Source of the DNA: Gelatoporia subvermispora B
Taxonomy: Eukaryota; Basidiomycota; Agaricomycetes; Polyporales; Gelatoporiaceae
Assembly (NCBI GenBank): GCA_000320605.2
Contig: KB445791.1
Span: 2,537,057-2,601,056, forward strand
Direction of reading: 5' to 3'
Length of the DNA stretch: 64,000 nucleotides
Under the pieces are notes generated by a model. It ran no database searches and had not been told where the DNA came from. It saw only the letters and a program-made list of their open reading frames with translations. The position numbers and the translations under genes were made by a program. Below are positions 23,980 through 35,781 of this stretch, in pieces. The stretch's first letter is position 1. Every line of letters begins with the position of its first letter.

Positions 23980-24265
23980 GTTGATTGTGAGAAGGGCTCG
24001 TTGGATTAGGAGGGGATGTCTGGATAGATTGGCTGTGGCTATAGATGCGGAAGGGAATAGAGGCAGGTAGGTAAAGGCGTGCTGGGCGTCCACGGCACGT
24101 TCTTGGTCACGCAGCAGTCAGACGCTCGCGGCGCGTCGTGATCGGAGCGCGCCTGATTGGTCGTGTTCAGTACTTTCCACAACTGAGCCTCCAGGGCTGG
24201 TCTTGCATCACCTTGTCTCTTGCCGCATCTGCCCGTAGCTCTGAATACTTTACTTGGCTCGAATT

Positions 24266-25713
24266 ATGTCTACTTTACCGGTCGTCGATCTGGACGTTTT
24301 TAGGACAGAGGGTCTCTCCAGCCCTTCTGCCCTAGCGGAGTGCAAGAAGGTGAACACTGGGTCCGGTGCACCTGGTTGTGTCCAAAGACCTGATTAACCT
24401 GGACCTTACTCAGACCTCCGATGCGCTCATAACATACGGCGCTCTCCTTGTGCACGACTCGCGGGTATCCGAAGAAGACAACGGCACTTTCCTCGACATG
24501 CTCGAAGACTATTTCGCTCAGACAACCGAAGCACTTCGAGAAGATGAGCGACCTGAACTCAGTTATCAGGTGTGTCATCTAGAAATATTGCTATAGAACA
24601 CGCATTTATCTGATTATCCGATACGATAGGTCGGAGTGACATTGGAGAACACCGAAAAGCCCAAATGTGCTGTACATGAGCCATGCCTTGATGTCATTGC
24701 ACGTCTCGATCCAGCGGAAAGACCCCTCGATATTACCGCCCACAACCCAGACCCTAAATGCAGGTTCTTCTGGCGAATGGGAGATATGCCACCATACAAA
24801 ACACAATTCCCTGGTTTGAATGCACCAAATGTTGTTCCGAAGGCTGCCCACTTGAATGATCGCTGGGATCCCACGATGGAAAGATGGGGAAGCTCCATGA
24901 AGAACGCGTGAGCTCTGAATGTTTTGCTGACGCCACCATGATCTATTCAATCATTTCTCAGTGTTGAAGGTGTGACCGAAATGTGCGCCGTTGGTCTTGG
25001 TTTGTCTCGCGAAACCTTCAGGGAAGCAGGGAAATATGGGTATGTCGCACCCGTGTCTTGTGTGCCCTGCTCATTGGACTGATGTGATTGTCGGAAGCTC
25101 CCATCTGTTAGCACCTACTGCGTCTGATCTCGTCAAGTATGGCGAGAAAGACACAATTCTTGCCGGCTTCCACACCGATCTCAACTTCCTGACCATTCAC
25201 GGCCGTTCCCGTTATCCGGGTCTTAATATATGGGCTCGCAATACCGGAAGACGCATTGCAGTGAAGTTCCCGCCGACTGGCCGTTACCTATTGGTCCAAG
25301 CAGGCAAACAGCTCGAACATTTGACCGGCGGCTTGATCAAAGCAGGGTACCACGAGGTCGTGGTGAACGATGCCACCATCGAGGTCGGTCTGGTCGTGTG
25401 ATAACGATACCTTGTATTCATGTCACTCTCGAAATCCCAGGCTATCAACCGACGGCGCTCCCAGCAACCAGCTCGTCCATTGATTCGCATTTCTTCAACT
25501 TTCTTCTGGCATCTCTCCTCCGACTTCGACCTCGCTCCCATTCCCTCGCTGGAGGAACTTGCTCGTAAGACCCATGCCGATGAGATCAACTTAGGTCACA
25601 CCGGCAAAGTTCAAGAGGAAGCGCTTTACCCTCCTATGAAAGTCGGGCAGCAGGTGCAAAAGTACGTCTCCAATGCAACGAAGGACATCTTCACTTCGCT
25701 GATAACTCTGTAG
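24266..25713 (+). CDS. 2-oxoglutarate/Fe(II)-dependent dioxygenase (IPNS-like fold)
   Basis: ATG at 24266 (STLPVVDLDVF, the usual family opening). Intron 24350-24413 joins AECKK to TSDALITYGALLVHDSRV in phase, and further short introns follow. The C-terminal double-stranded beta-helix core carries GFHTDLNFLTIHGRSRYPGL (the HxD iron ligands) and GGLIKAGYHEVVV (likely distal His). After an intron it carries RISSTFFWHLSSDFDLAP, whose R-x-S fits the 2-oxoglutarate carboxylate clamp. Length is about 390 residues, slightly longer than the plant/bacterial family. The substrate is unknown; no biosynthetic neighbours suggest a secondary-metabolite cluster. The iron and cosubstrate residues look intact, so an active oxygenase is expected. 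Confidence 0.85.
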
Positions 25714-26037
25714 TGAGTTGAGACACATCGCCCTGATGGCTTAAATCTTCTTTTTCGAATATAACGTGGTCAAGAACATGTTTGTACTATCAGTTTGCTC
25801 GATTCTCTCAGTGTTTCCGGGTTCCTTGGCGTCGCATGCGATGAATGTACACTGATATATGCAATCGACTATTCGAAGTGTACTATGACGTGAGTGTGTC
25901 TACAGAAGTTGGATTCTGTTGGCGAAGTTGAATTCATGCTATGGCTACAGTGTATGTGCATGGCCGCTGACGATGAAGTCGCGGAGCACTGCGGTAAATG
26001 TATTAAGTGTAGTATAAGATAGAAACTCCATCCACGC
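25714..26037. other. Intergenic 3' region between convergent genes
   Basis: About 320 bases of AT-richer sequence between the dioxygenase stop and the ABZ1 stop. It would hold both 3' UTRs. Nothing else seen. Confidence 0.5.
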
Positions 26038-28430
26038 TTAGGCACTAGCAGCCTCGAAAGCCCTCAAAACACTTTCGACCTTGACAATCATCTCCTCCCA
26101 TTCTGCCTCTGGGTCTGACAATGCCGTGATCGCGCCCCCTGCGCCCATTGTCCACATATCATTGGATGTGGCTGTCGCATCAGCGGAAGTTGCGCAGTCG
26201 CAGACTTCACAATGCTCGTTCGCATCGCCCCTAGCTTCGTACTTGAAGCACGTCCTGATGGTGACCGACCAGTCGCCGCCGCCTCCGACGTCCCAGTAGC
26301 CGAACACGCCGGAGTAGACCCCCCGATCATGATCTTCCAGGTCGTGGAGAATCTCAACGCTGCGCTTCTTCGGCGCACCTGTCATGCTCCCTGGGATGCA
26401 TGTTAGTGTCGGTCGAAAGTTCCTCATGAAGCGTACTCACCAGGCGGCAGTGACCTCCGCAACACTTCCCAGCCGAGGTCAAATCGTTGCTGCTCTGGGG
26501 ATGGCTTGCCCTCAATGACACTAACGAGCTGCCACACAGTCTGATATTCCTCGACCTTGCAGAATTGCTTGACATCAACTGCGTCACCGATGACGCCGTG
26601 CAGGTCGTGGCGGATCAGGTCCACAATCATGAGGTTCTCAGCGACCTCCTTAACACTACCCGCGAGTAGCTGCTCTGCGACGGCGCGTGTAATGCCCGGT
26701 GCTTTGCGTACTGTGCCTTTAATGGGGCGCAGCTGGAAGGTGGAGTTAGGAGGTCTGGAATATGACAAGAAGCGTTCCGGAGACGATGAAACAAACGTAG
26801 ATGGATGAAGGCGAAGGTATGCGGAATGAGGCGCCGAATTACGACTTCGCAGAATCTTGTACAAGTCCCACGAAGTTGAGCAAGAGTTCGAACCAAGGTT
26901 GAGCACCTTGGGAACGGAGACACGAGTCGGCGCAGTGAGGCACAGCTCATACGAGTCGCCAGCATAGAGATGTTCTTTTGCTCGAAGGATATTGGCAATG
27001 TAGCGTTCCCTGTCCGGTATGACGACACTTGGCGGGCTGCCTTGACGTTTCGACATACATGCGTCGATGGGAGGTGTAGAAGCAGCCGGATTTGAGGCAC
27101 ACTTACCCAACAGAGCAACTGTCGCGTCCATCCAATCGTTGTCATTCGGTGTCAAGGATTGTACATAGACTCGTCCAGACGCACGGTCAAGGACGATGCT
27201 ACGCTCGATGAATACGAGGTTGACATCTGGATGAGGACTCCTCTTGTCTGGAGTTCGCGGGCGAAGAGTAGTGAGGGAGGCGACGCCAACCTCATAACTC
27301 AAGAAGCCGATAAGACCTCCCCAGAAGGGTACGTCGGGGTATCCTCCTTGGGCCCGTCTGGCCGACATGAAGCTAGCCAGCCACTGCCAGATGTCACGGG
27401 AATGTAATTGCTCGATGCTGCAATCGGCTCGAGTGCGGATGTGAACATGGGGATCACCAAGGGCGTAAGTGATTCTGGGCGTATATTCCGAAAGGCACCC
27501 AATAATGGTGAACCGGCCGGGGTCGGCAGCGGATTCGAGTAGCGCAAAGTCTGCGTTCTCCTCGTTGGCGCCTAGGGCCTCGCAAAGTCGAGGGAGGTCA
27601 AGACCCGGGATAACGAGAGTCCGGGTATGCACCTCGGTATGCGGCGTAAGATGAGGAGATGTATCTGGGTTCAGAGGGAGGGCTGGCCATGCGGGGCCCA
27701 CGAGTCCCTCCACAGAAGCATGCCAGGCTTGAACAGTATATCGCCGAATTGCTGACCAATTCTTCGCCAGTCGCCAGAAGTTCTTCAATACTTCATCCCC
27801 CCCTCCATCCGTACAGACAGATTCTGGGTGATACTGAACAGCCCAGAACGGCTTGGACTTATGCTTGACCGCCATTACGACTCGGCCATTCTCGTCTCCA
27901 TCATCGGCCCATGCCAGTGTCTCGATATCTTCTGCTCCTTGGGTCTCGACGTGAAGGGAGTGGTATCGGACAGCCAAAACCTCTCCTACGCCCTTGAAAA
28001 TCTCCACGCCCCCGTGCATAATCTCTGAGATCTGTCCATGCTTGACGACTTGCAGCCGTTTGAGAATGGCGCCGAATTCAATCGCGAGGCTTTGCAGCCC
28101 CAGGCAGACGCCAAATATGGGTAAAAGGTGATCTTCCGAAATATGCCAGATATCTTTGACGATACCGATGTCTTCCGCAACGTCTGGTGATCCCGGTCCA
28201 GGGCCCACAATGATCGCTGAAAAATAGTGGAGATAGGGGACGAGCTCCTGCACAGTGAGTGCATCATTCTTGATAATGTGTATCTTGCAACCTGGTATAG
28301 CGCGTCGACATAGCGATGCGAGACTGATGGAGGATGTGAGCTTCGTTCGTGCGCGGGTCAGATCAGTAGCCACTCACTTAAATGTAAAAGAGTCGTAAGA
28401 ATCTATGAGTAGAATGCGAGGAGTGGGCAT
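26038..28430 (-). CDS. ABZ1: Bifunctional aminodeoxychorismate synthase (PABA synthase)
   Basis: Makes 4-amino-4-deoxychorismate from chorismate and glutamine for folate. Exon 1 (from ATG 28430) gives PTPRILLIDSYDSFTF and splices in phase to NLASLCRRAIPGCK. The N-terminal glutaminase domain shows VGPGPGSPDVAED, the nucleophile Cys in FGVCLGLQSLAIEFG and the HPESVC His/Glu. The C-terminal chorismate-binding domain shows FWGGLIGFLSYEVG, SPERFLSY, LRPIKGTVRKAPG, ENLMIVDLIRHDLHGV, and, across an intron at about 26436-26403, PGSMTGAPKKRSVEIL. The Lys in PIKGT is the nucleophile of PabB-type enzymes; anthranilate synthases have Ala there, which supports ABZ1 over TRP2. It ends at 26038. A TGACTC core (28605-28610, minus) lies about 175 bases upstream. 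Confident. Confidence 0.95.
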
Positions 28431-28929
28431 AGTAGGACAGCAAGACAACGGGAATGGACGAGATGAGAAGAATGCAATAAATAGAAACAAGTTATGAGAC
28501 CATCGAGGAGTCTATGCACAGAGATGACCAGAGAATTTCAGCAATCTCGCAAGATTGCTCAGTCGGATCATCGCCATCCGAGGCGCCCAAATCACAGTCA
28601 CCAAGAGTCACAAACGCCTGAGCAATGCGTCACGCGTCTTTGTCACTCCTGGGCCGCAGTCGAGGCTCGCGAAGCCCCGAGGCCTGGTAGGTCGCGAGCC
28701 TCAATATTAGTCTCTGCTTTATCGTGATCGTCCTCCTACCCCTCCGATAGATCACCAGTAAAGGTCTGCGTACGGGAGACTAGTCTCTGGTATCCTGCAG
28801 CCCCTCGCGTATGCACGCCCACAAGACCCATTCCTGAAGTCCAGAACGTAACATTGTGTCAGGATACCATAAGCTTGCACGAAGTGGAAGTCCTGGCCTA
28901 GCATCAGGTCTAGGAAACTGGTGGATAGG
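28431..28929. promoter_or_regulatory. Divergent promoter region, ABZ1 / TTI1
   Basis: About 500 bases between two divergent starts. One Gcn4-type core, GAGTCA (TGACTC on the minus strand), sits at 28605-28610. It could link ABZ1 to general amino-acid control, but one hexamer is weak. The remaining sequence shows no recognised element or gene. Confidence 0.4.
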
Positions 28930-31900
28930 ATGTCTGCCGAAACACCAGAAGCTGCTTTCCCGAGGGTACGCCTCCCCGAATTTTGAGACCACATTCAGAC
29001 TATGACATTCTTGTACGACCAGCTCAAGAAGATATGTGTACCGTTAATGGCCAAGTCGCTACTCACGCCAGACACTATCCGGTCGACAAGTGTTTTACTG
29101 ACCGAGCTCATTGAGACCCTTCGCGGGCTTCCTTCCTCCGCACTCACACCATCCATTGCCTCCTACGTATTCTTTCCTCTAGCAACACTGTTGCGTCGCA
29201 ATGCTCTGTCTGCTGTGCCGGATCAAATGTTGGAGAAGATGTTCACCGTACTTGCCATTCTTTGCGAGACATGGTGGTGGGACATGGATGAGAAGACTTG
29301 GGAACAGATATTCATGCTATGTGGTGCCGTTATCGGAGGCCTGGATGCAAAAGGGAAGGGTAAAGTAAGGGACGAAGAAAGCAAGGAGGCCGCAGCTACT
29401 TGCTTATGGACTCTCTTACATGAACGCGACGTCGATGCGCTGGGTCCCGGGTCAGGCAAGCGGCCAGAAGATATCCTCCTTAAGTTTCGATCGCATGCAC
29501 GCAATACCCAGTTCGTTCCAGTATTGGGTCAGACGGTCGACTCATTGCTTGCGACATCCTCATCCACACACCTTCCACTGCAACGTGTTTCCCTCCGACT
29601 TCTGTGTGTAATCCTCCAGCATTTCTCGCCAGAGGATCTAGTACCCACAATCCTTCCGGGAGTTGTTAGCACCATGACCAAAGTGATCTTGGGCACCGAG
29701 TCAGCCAAGGGGTGGGCAAAAGGCGAGACGGTTGCTGCTGCGCTTTCTGTAGTGCAAGAGGCCATTATCAGATCCATCGGGGATGATGTTTGCAAACGTC
29801 ATGGCCTCGTTCAAGAGTTTAGCGATATCGAAGACTTGACCCAACTTTCCTCTAGCCCAAGTGGCCAGACATTGCCGGCGCCAGAATTACCATACGCTAC
29901 GACACGTTCACCTACATGGTTGACTGGCACCGCATCCCAGCTGCATATCGCCCTGAACTCATTGACGTCCCTTCTTACCCATCCAACACCCACTGCGCTT
30001 GCTGCTCTCGCTAGTTTCTCCGCAGCAGTTTTGTCAGGGACGACATTAACTTTGCCGCAGTCGCAGACGCTCCTTCTATCGTTCCTTCTGTCATTATCCT
30101 GTTCCAGGTTCCCAACAGTGGCGGATACTGCGATTGGAGCCCTCAGACGTCTTCTGGACTCTTCTTCCAATACACGGCACGTGTTCCTAGCGATCGTTGT
30201 CCAAATATCTCGAGACACGCTGTCATCCCTACCACTGCTCATGTCTTCGCGAGCTGAAGACAAAGTAGAACATGCAGCGGGTCTCATAGAAGCCGTCTGT
30301 CGTATCGCCATCTCCGAAGGTGGAGAGAAATTCCATGCTCTGTCCACCATCTCATCTGGTGTCGGGAAGCTTCTTGGACCGACCGGAGGAATTGAGAAGT
30401 GGGGTTGGCGTTTGCTCTCAGTGTTGGAATTTGCAGAAGCTCCGGTCGCGGAAACCGCTGCTTCTGCAGCTCGACTGGCTCTGGAAGCTGATCCAACGAT
30501 GCCCACGTGGGTATCCTTTCCGGAGGTCACGTTCAAGTATATGACAAGGAGGTCGGTACGCGTCGCTTTGGAAAGTATGTTCAGGTCATTGGGACGCGTG
30601 GCTGGCGAAGACTGTTTATTTGCAGTGGAATGGTTCACTGCGGTGGGCGAGAGTGGACGTGATAGCAGGGCTGCTGCCGCTCTCTGGTGTGCTTGCAGAC
30701 TTCTAGAGGGTGCTTCTCACGTATCGCTTGACTCTGAAGATCGCTCTACGATCGGCATACTCAGGAATCGTCGAATAGAGCGCTTTGCCCGCGGCGAGGC
30801 GAGACGAGTAGCAGAAGGATGGGACCAAGATACGGAACAAGTAGACTTGAATGCTGATCATCGGCCACTGGACATGGAAGATACAGATATCCTCGTTGAA
30901 CATGTCAAAGAAGTGGTACCGATCAGGGGAACAGTGGACTTCACACCATCTGCTCCTACGAAGCACACGCGCATCAATCAGTCTCTCCTACACAAGTACT
31001 TCTCTCTCCAGCTATTATGCGTCACAGCTGAGGTTCTTGATGCCCGCTTCGCACCGCTACTCCTCCACGTCCTTTACCCCATCTTGGTGTCCCTCGTTTC
31101 CCCATTCTCCTTTCTTTCTGCATCCGCACTTGCCGCCCTCAATCACATCGCGCACAGTATGTCATATGCATCGCCCGCGAACCTCCTTCTTGCCAACTTC
31201 GACTATGCTCTGGACGCGATCTCACGACGCCTCACGCGCCGATGGCTAGATGTGGATGCAACGAAAGTATTGGCCGTTCTAGTAAGACTAGTTGGTCGTG
31301 ATGTCGTGCAGAAAGCAGGAGATGTAGTGGAAGAATGCTTCGATCGGTTGGACGAATTCCACGGCTACAATGTTCTGGTTGATGGCCTTATCGAGGTGCT
31401 GGTTGAGGTCGTTCAAGTCATCAAAGAAGACGAGCACAATCGTCCGACCAGAGAGGTGCAACAGGATGGTGCACAAGAAGGACAGAAGGACAGCGATAAG
31501 CTGCAGGCGTTCTTGGAACGGTACCACGACCGCTATCTCAACGACGCAGAGCCACGCGAAGACATTCGGGACAGTGCTTACCCTCGTGAAGCCTGGGGCT
31601 CGGGAAAACAACCTGACGACGAGACCGACCAGAGGCAAGATGCCTCAGATCCGAACGAAGCGCCCCCAGCATCACCTGCTCAAGTACTCACGAAGCAGAT
31701 CATATCCCGATCGCTCTTCTTCCTTACCCATGGCTCCTCTGCCATCCGCGTGCACGTCATCAAGCTCTTGGAGTTCTCAGTCCCCGTTCTGCCGGAGTCG
31801 GCGCTGCTTCCGGCCATACACCAAGCCTGGCCATTTATCTTGAACAGGCTTAGTGATTCAGAGCCATTCATAGTTTCTGCTGTCGCATCATTGGTAGAGA

Positions 31901-32364
31901 CATTGGCGGTCGAGGTCGGCGACTTCATGTATCGACGGATCTGGGATGACATCTGGCCCAAGTTCCGCCTCATCCTCAAGTCGATTGACAAGTCAGATTC
32001 TCAGAATGCTCTGGCAAGGCGAGGTGTCGGTGCAGTCGGAACCGAGTCCGCTTTCACAATTTCCCATCGACTCTACAAATCTTTCCTAAGGACAATGACC
32101 GCAGCTGTCAAGGCAGTGCACGTGCAAGACAATGCGCACTGGGAGGTCTTGGTGTCCTTTAGGCGCTTCCTGCACGCGGACGCACACGAGGAGCTGCAAG
32201 CACTAGCACGCGAGCTGTACTCCGTCGCATCGCACAAGAACAAGGATGCAGTTTGGCTAGTTCTTAGCGCTACTCAAGGATCTGTTACTTCATCGGTCAG
32301 TTTCTTGCAGGAGACGAAGTGGGATATCCGACAGAATGCATCAATGGTATTGGCCCAATGTTGA
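28930..32364 (+). CDS. TTI1: TELO2-interacting protein 1 (TTT complex HEAT-repeat protein)
   Basis: Tti1 with Tel2 and Tti2 forms the TTT co-chaperone that matures PIKK kinases (TOR, ATM/ATR types). Exon 1 (28930-28965) encodes MSAETPEAAFPR. A 57-base intron (28966-29022) joins it in phase to LKKICVPLMAKSLL, and the join aligns with the conserved TPEEAF..LRPVCVQL opening of human TTI1. Exon 2 is then one open frame of over 1100 codons rich in alpha-helical HEAT-like repeats. Conserved C-terminal stretches are SRSLFFLTHGSSAIRVHVIK, PAIHQAWPFILNRLSDSEPF, EVGDFMYRRIWDDIWPKFRL and SVSFLQETKWDIRQNAS, ending at 32364. Length matches the family. It meets DCD1 tail to tail with 54 bases between stops. 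Confidence 0.92.
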
Positions 32365-32418
32365 CGGACATCAGGAGCACGATAGGATACGTATTGTGGT
32401 GTATAGTTGTCGTTGTAT

Positions 32419-33846
32419 CTACTGACCAATCAGGCCATTTTTGGACGGTGCTGCATGTCTTCGAATTGTCACTCCGGCCTCTCGAAATAGAGCAGCCGAA
32501 GCGTCATCCCTATTCGATAGAGCATCAGGATAGCTCTAGAACCACCTTCAATCTCCCGCCACTTACACCTTGTAGCTGAGATTATAGACTACTTCCTTGA
32601 TTCCGGTCTGGATGATTTTGATGGTGCACTTGAGGCATGGGCAACTAGACGAACAATGTCATCATCTATCACGGGGATGAGCATATGCACGAACGTGTTG
32701 CAGTATAGAACGGCGCCGTCTCCCACGCGTTCTCTACCAGCTTCCAACAGAGCATTTTCTTCGGCGTGAAGGCATACGCATTCGTCCGAGGTCTCACTAG
32801 CAGTGTTACATCGAGTACAACCGCCTTCGTTGCAATTCCTGAGTCCTCGTGGGGTGCCATTATATCTAGCAGAAACTCAATGTACATCCAACAACCAGGG
32901 ACTCGTAAAACGAGCGTACCCAGTGGCCAATATCCGTTTGTTGCGGACCAGAATAGCACCGACCCTTCGCTTCATGCAATTGGACCTTTGTGAAGCTAAG
33001 GTGGCGAGTTGCATGAAGTAAGTGTCCCAACCTGGCCTAAGGCGTTCAGGATTGAGTAAATCGAGTTCATCGAGGTAGGCATGCAACGAGGACAGCGCAT
33101 CGAATGCGTTCACAACGCGAAGGCTGATGAGATCGACCAAAGACTGTAATGAGCTGCTCGAACTTGCTTCTGGCGTCACAGTCCGACTAGGGCCATAGAT
33201 ACGGTAATCATGATCCTGGACAAATTCTTCAAGAGATATTCCTACTCCTAAAGCCCTACAGCCAAGAGGTGAGCTAAGAGGTGATGACCTAAGGGGAACT
33301 TGAGAGGCACGTACTGGCACGCGCGATGATATCTCGTCATAACGGGAGCATCGACGCTAACAACCATGAAAAAAGGTCGAACGATGAAAGCTTCAAGTGC
33401 GTCCTTAGTACGCAGATCGACCGTCACGAAGTCGGAAAGCCAGTTTTGTGTGACATGCTGAAGGATCTGCGCTACAGATGAGAATACCAGAGGTTGCCTG
33501 AACCTAGGGTCCACAAACGGTGCAGGTGAAGGCAGACATGATGATGTTGGAGAAGTCAGGAACAAAAATGATTCTCGTCGCGCTGCGAAGTCACGCAGCC
33601 GGACGTTCATGTAATCGGACCCTTCAAAGCCATTGCTGAGTATTGTATGATCTGACTCGCTGGACTGATCGACGTCTGTTTGGGAGCCATCCTGTACGGC
33701 ACGATACCCGTGAAGAAAAACAATGGTACAGATGTTTTCACACTTACCTCGGATAGCCGTATAGGCTGAAAACATTTCGTAGTCACGAGATAGTCCTCGA
33801 TAGTGGATTTACCGGAGAATCTCGGTCCAACGAGAGCAATGAACAT
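32419..33846 (-). CDS. DCD1: dCMP deaminase with N-terminal P-loop region
   Basis: Deaminates dCMP to dUMP for thymidylate synthesis. ATG at 33846 gives [20 protein letters not shown], a perfect Walker A (GxxxxGKS). A kinase-like region of about 200 residues follows (RSLFVTVDL-type strand [33 protein letters not shown]). The deaminase core is [40 protein letters not shown], then [15 protein letters not shown] (zinc His with catalytic Glu, HAE) and, across an intron, [20 protein letters not shown] (the PCxxC zinc cysteines). The last exon, [18 protein letters not shown], ends at 32419. About six introns. Catalytic residues are complete. The N-terminal P-loop is the unusual part; whether it binds nucleotide is untested. 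Confidence 0.93.
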
Positions 33847-34326
33847 GCCTACTAAGAGGTGCTGAGCCGAATATCGAGTCGAAGAACAAAACGCCCAGAG
33901 CTAGCGCTAGAACCTCATCCCATCAAGTGGTCGATCGATCACAGGCTCAGTTGGGTCGCGGTCAAAGATCTTGCGTGCGTACAGACCGAAGTCACGCACA
34001 ATCACGAAGTGGCCGAGCAGGGGTCGGATATCCATGGCACATTCCAACGCGATACGAAACACCACTGGCATGCTCGAAGTACATACACCGGTTCAGTACA
34101 TACACCGGCGGTTCGCTAGACCGTTCCCACAACGGATGCACACAGTACACTGTTCACACTGAGTTGTAGACCATGCTCATCCTCGTTCATTCGTCAGACG
34201 TAAATTCCTTAGAGACTTATCATTAGAAGGAGCATCCGAGCTCGGGTGATGTACATATTTGAGGAACCCGGCTCCGATGTAAATAGTGAGGCGCCCACCA
34301 TCTCGTACGCCGTCCTCTGATCATGT
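33847..34326. other. Spacer: DCD1 promoter and POP3 3' flank, with a short direct repeat
   Basis: About 480 bases. A 14-base unit, AGTACATACACCGG, occurs twice with 17-base spacing (34078-34091 and 34095-34108). No gene is supported; short open frames lack domains. Confidence 0.45.
34078..34108. repeat. Short tandem direct repeat (2 x 17-base period)
   Basis: AGTACATACACCGG is present at 34078-34091 and again at 34095-34108, separated by TTC. It lies about 240 bases upstream of the DCD1 start. It could be a binding-site pair or a chance local duplication. Confidence 0.6.
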
Positions 34327-35499
34327 TCAGGTAAAGTGCTCCACAGCAATGTTGGAGCTGCCCGCTATTTGAGCTGTGACAGTCGTAACGATGAACGTCT
34401 TCTGTATCTGTTTTGACTCGGTAGCTTTACGGGCCCTCCGGCGCTCTTTGACTTCTGCTTTCTTGTGCGATCTTTGCTCCTTTGCTGCTTTCATGTCCTT
34501 GGGGGCGGATGTCTTGAGTTGTTTGATGTGTGTGGGTATCAAAGCTGGTGGCGAGGCTTCCACCTGGGGTAAGAGCCAAGATGCGCGTAGTCGCGGAATA
34601 TTGTCCAGCAGAAGCAGTAGGCTGGCAAAGTTTGGAGCAGACGCCTGCGTGCAATTTGTGAGCAAGACTGTCACCATCATCAGCCGACAGACTCACATCA
34701 ATCGCCAATACCGAGGCCCTACGGACGCCTATAGTGCTGGCAAGGGAGAATTCAGCACCCTTTGGGAGAGGAATAAGTAGGACGTCGCCGCTTGCTTTCG
34801 CATGTGATCGTGAATTGCAAGCAGCGACTAAGTGGGGGAGATGCGATATGAGGATCGGAGGGTCCACGTCCGCACGACAGACAAGGATGACTTTTGCGAT
34901 GGGACTTGGTGATGGACCGGGGGTCATGGTCGCGGCCTCCGTCGCATCTGGATGATCAGAGGTTGTGAATTTCTCGAGCAGTCTGGTGACATCATTGATC
35001 CCAATGGTGAGGTGCTTCAAGACGTCTGGTGGTTCAGTAGGCAAAGAGTTCGCTCCCTCTGTAGTCTCTGCAGCCATAGCCTGAACCTCCACATTTGTAT
35101 CATGCTGAGCGCTCGAGGGTGCTGCACTACTGGAGTGTGCTTGCTCTGTAGACGGTTCCTGGCCGCCGGAGATAGTTTTTCTTTTCTTCTTGGGAGTCCG
35201 CGGCTGATCTTGCTTTCCCCTCTTCCTCTTACGGCTTTGTTCTTTGCGATGGAGAAAGTAATCTGATACGCCTTCCAGCATTTCTAGAGCCCGGGCTAAC
35301 ACAGCGTTCTGGACGTTGACCGGCACAACTGGCCTGTACATTCGTGAGAATTGTTGGAACAATCATAGGAGACACATTACCATTGGACTCTGAATGGATT
35401 GTCCAGGACACTCCTATACACCACCTTACGATCCTCGCCCTCGCGTTGTCTGGCACGGTTTGAGCCAGTCGTCAACGTTCGAACGGTTTTATCGGACAT
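34327..35499 (-). CDS. POP3: RNase P / RNase MRP subunit POP3
   Basis: Start ATG at 35499 (MSDKTVRTLTTG). Exon 1 ends in VYRSVLDNPFRVQW, joined in phase to PVVPVNVQNAVLARALEMLE, matching the conserved Pop3 opening (SVLDNPF.I.WP). A basic, disordered insert follows (RKRKRGK, PKKKRK). Then comes an L7Ae/Pop3-like alpha/beta region: HLTIGINDVTRLLEKF, AKVILVCRADVDPPILISHL, VLLIPLPKGAEFSLASTIGV, RRASVLAID. After an intron (34646-34698 region) it reads ASAPNFASLLLLLDNIPRLR. The C-terminus is basic (KKAEVKERRRARK). Pop3 is a protein subunit of nuclear RNase P and RNase MRP, needed for tRNA and rRNA processing. Family assignment is good. Confidence 0.85.
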
Positions 35500-35781
35500 T
35501 GGATGTTGGACACAGATGGAAAGAATGAGAAGATGACTAGGGTCTAGCAAGTGCTGCTCCCGCTGGTGCAAGAAGCCGCTCCGGGTGGGCCGATAGCAAG
35601 TCAGGGAACGTGACCGTGGCGCGACGCGACGCGACCTGCGACTGCCAGAGGCCTTAGCATTAGACTCGCTTCTGCTGCTTATCGGTCCTCGACCTATTCC
35701 TCATCATCGGTTCACCGACTGTTCCATCAACGCTGCGCTCACTAAAGTCTCAACCCGCCTTGACGGGTCGACCCGTTCTCT

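Noticed and set aside
24266..28430. Dioxygenase and PABA synthase as a secondary-metabolite cluster
   Set aside because: The PIKGT motif marks a folate enzyme, and no synthase, transporter or P450 lies near. Neighbours are housekeeping genes.
29002..29022. ATG at 29002 as the TTI1 start
   Set aside because: Splicing of 28966-29022 gives a better conserved N-terminus, so this ATG is intronic.
29811..30638. 275-codon antisense frame inside TTI1
   Set aside because: Lies wholly opposite the conserved TTI1 HEAT region; low-complexity translation typical of an antisense shadow.
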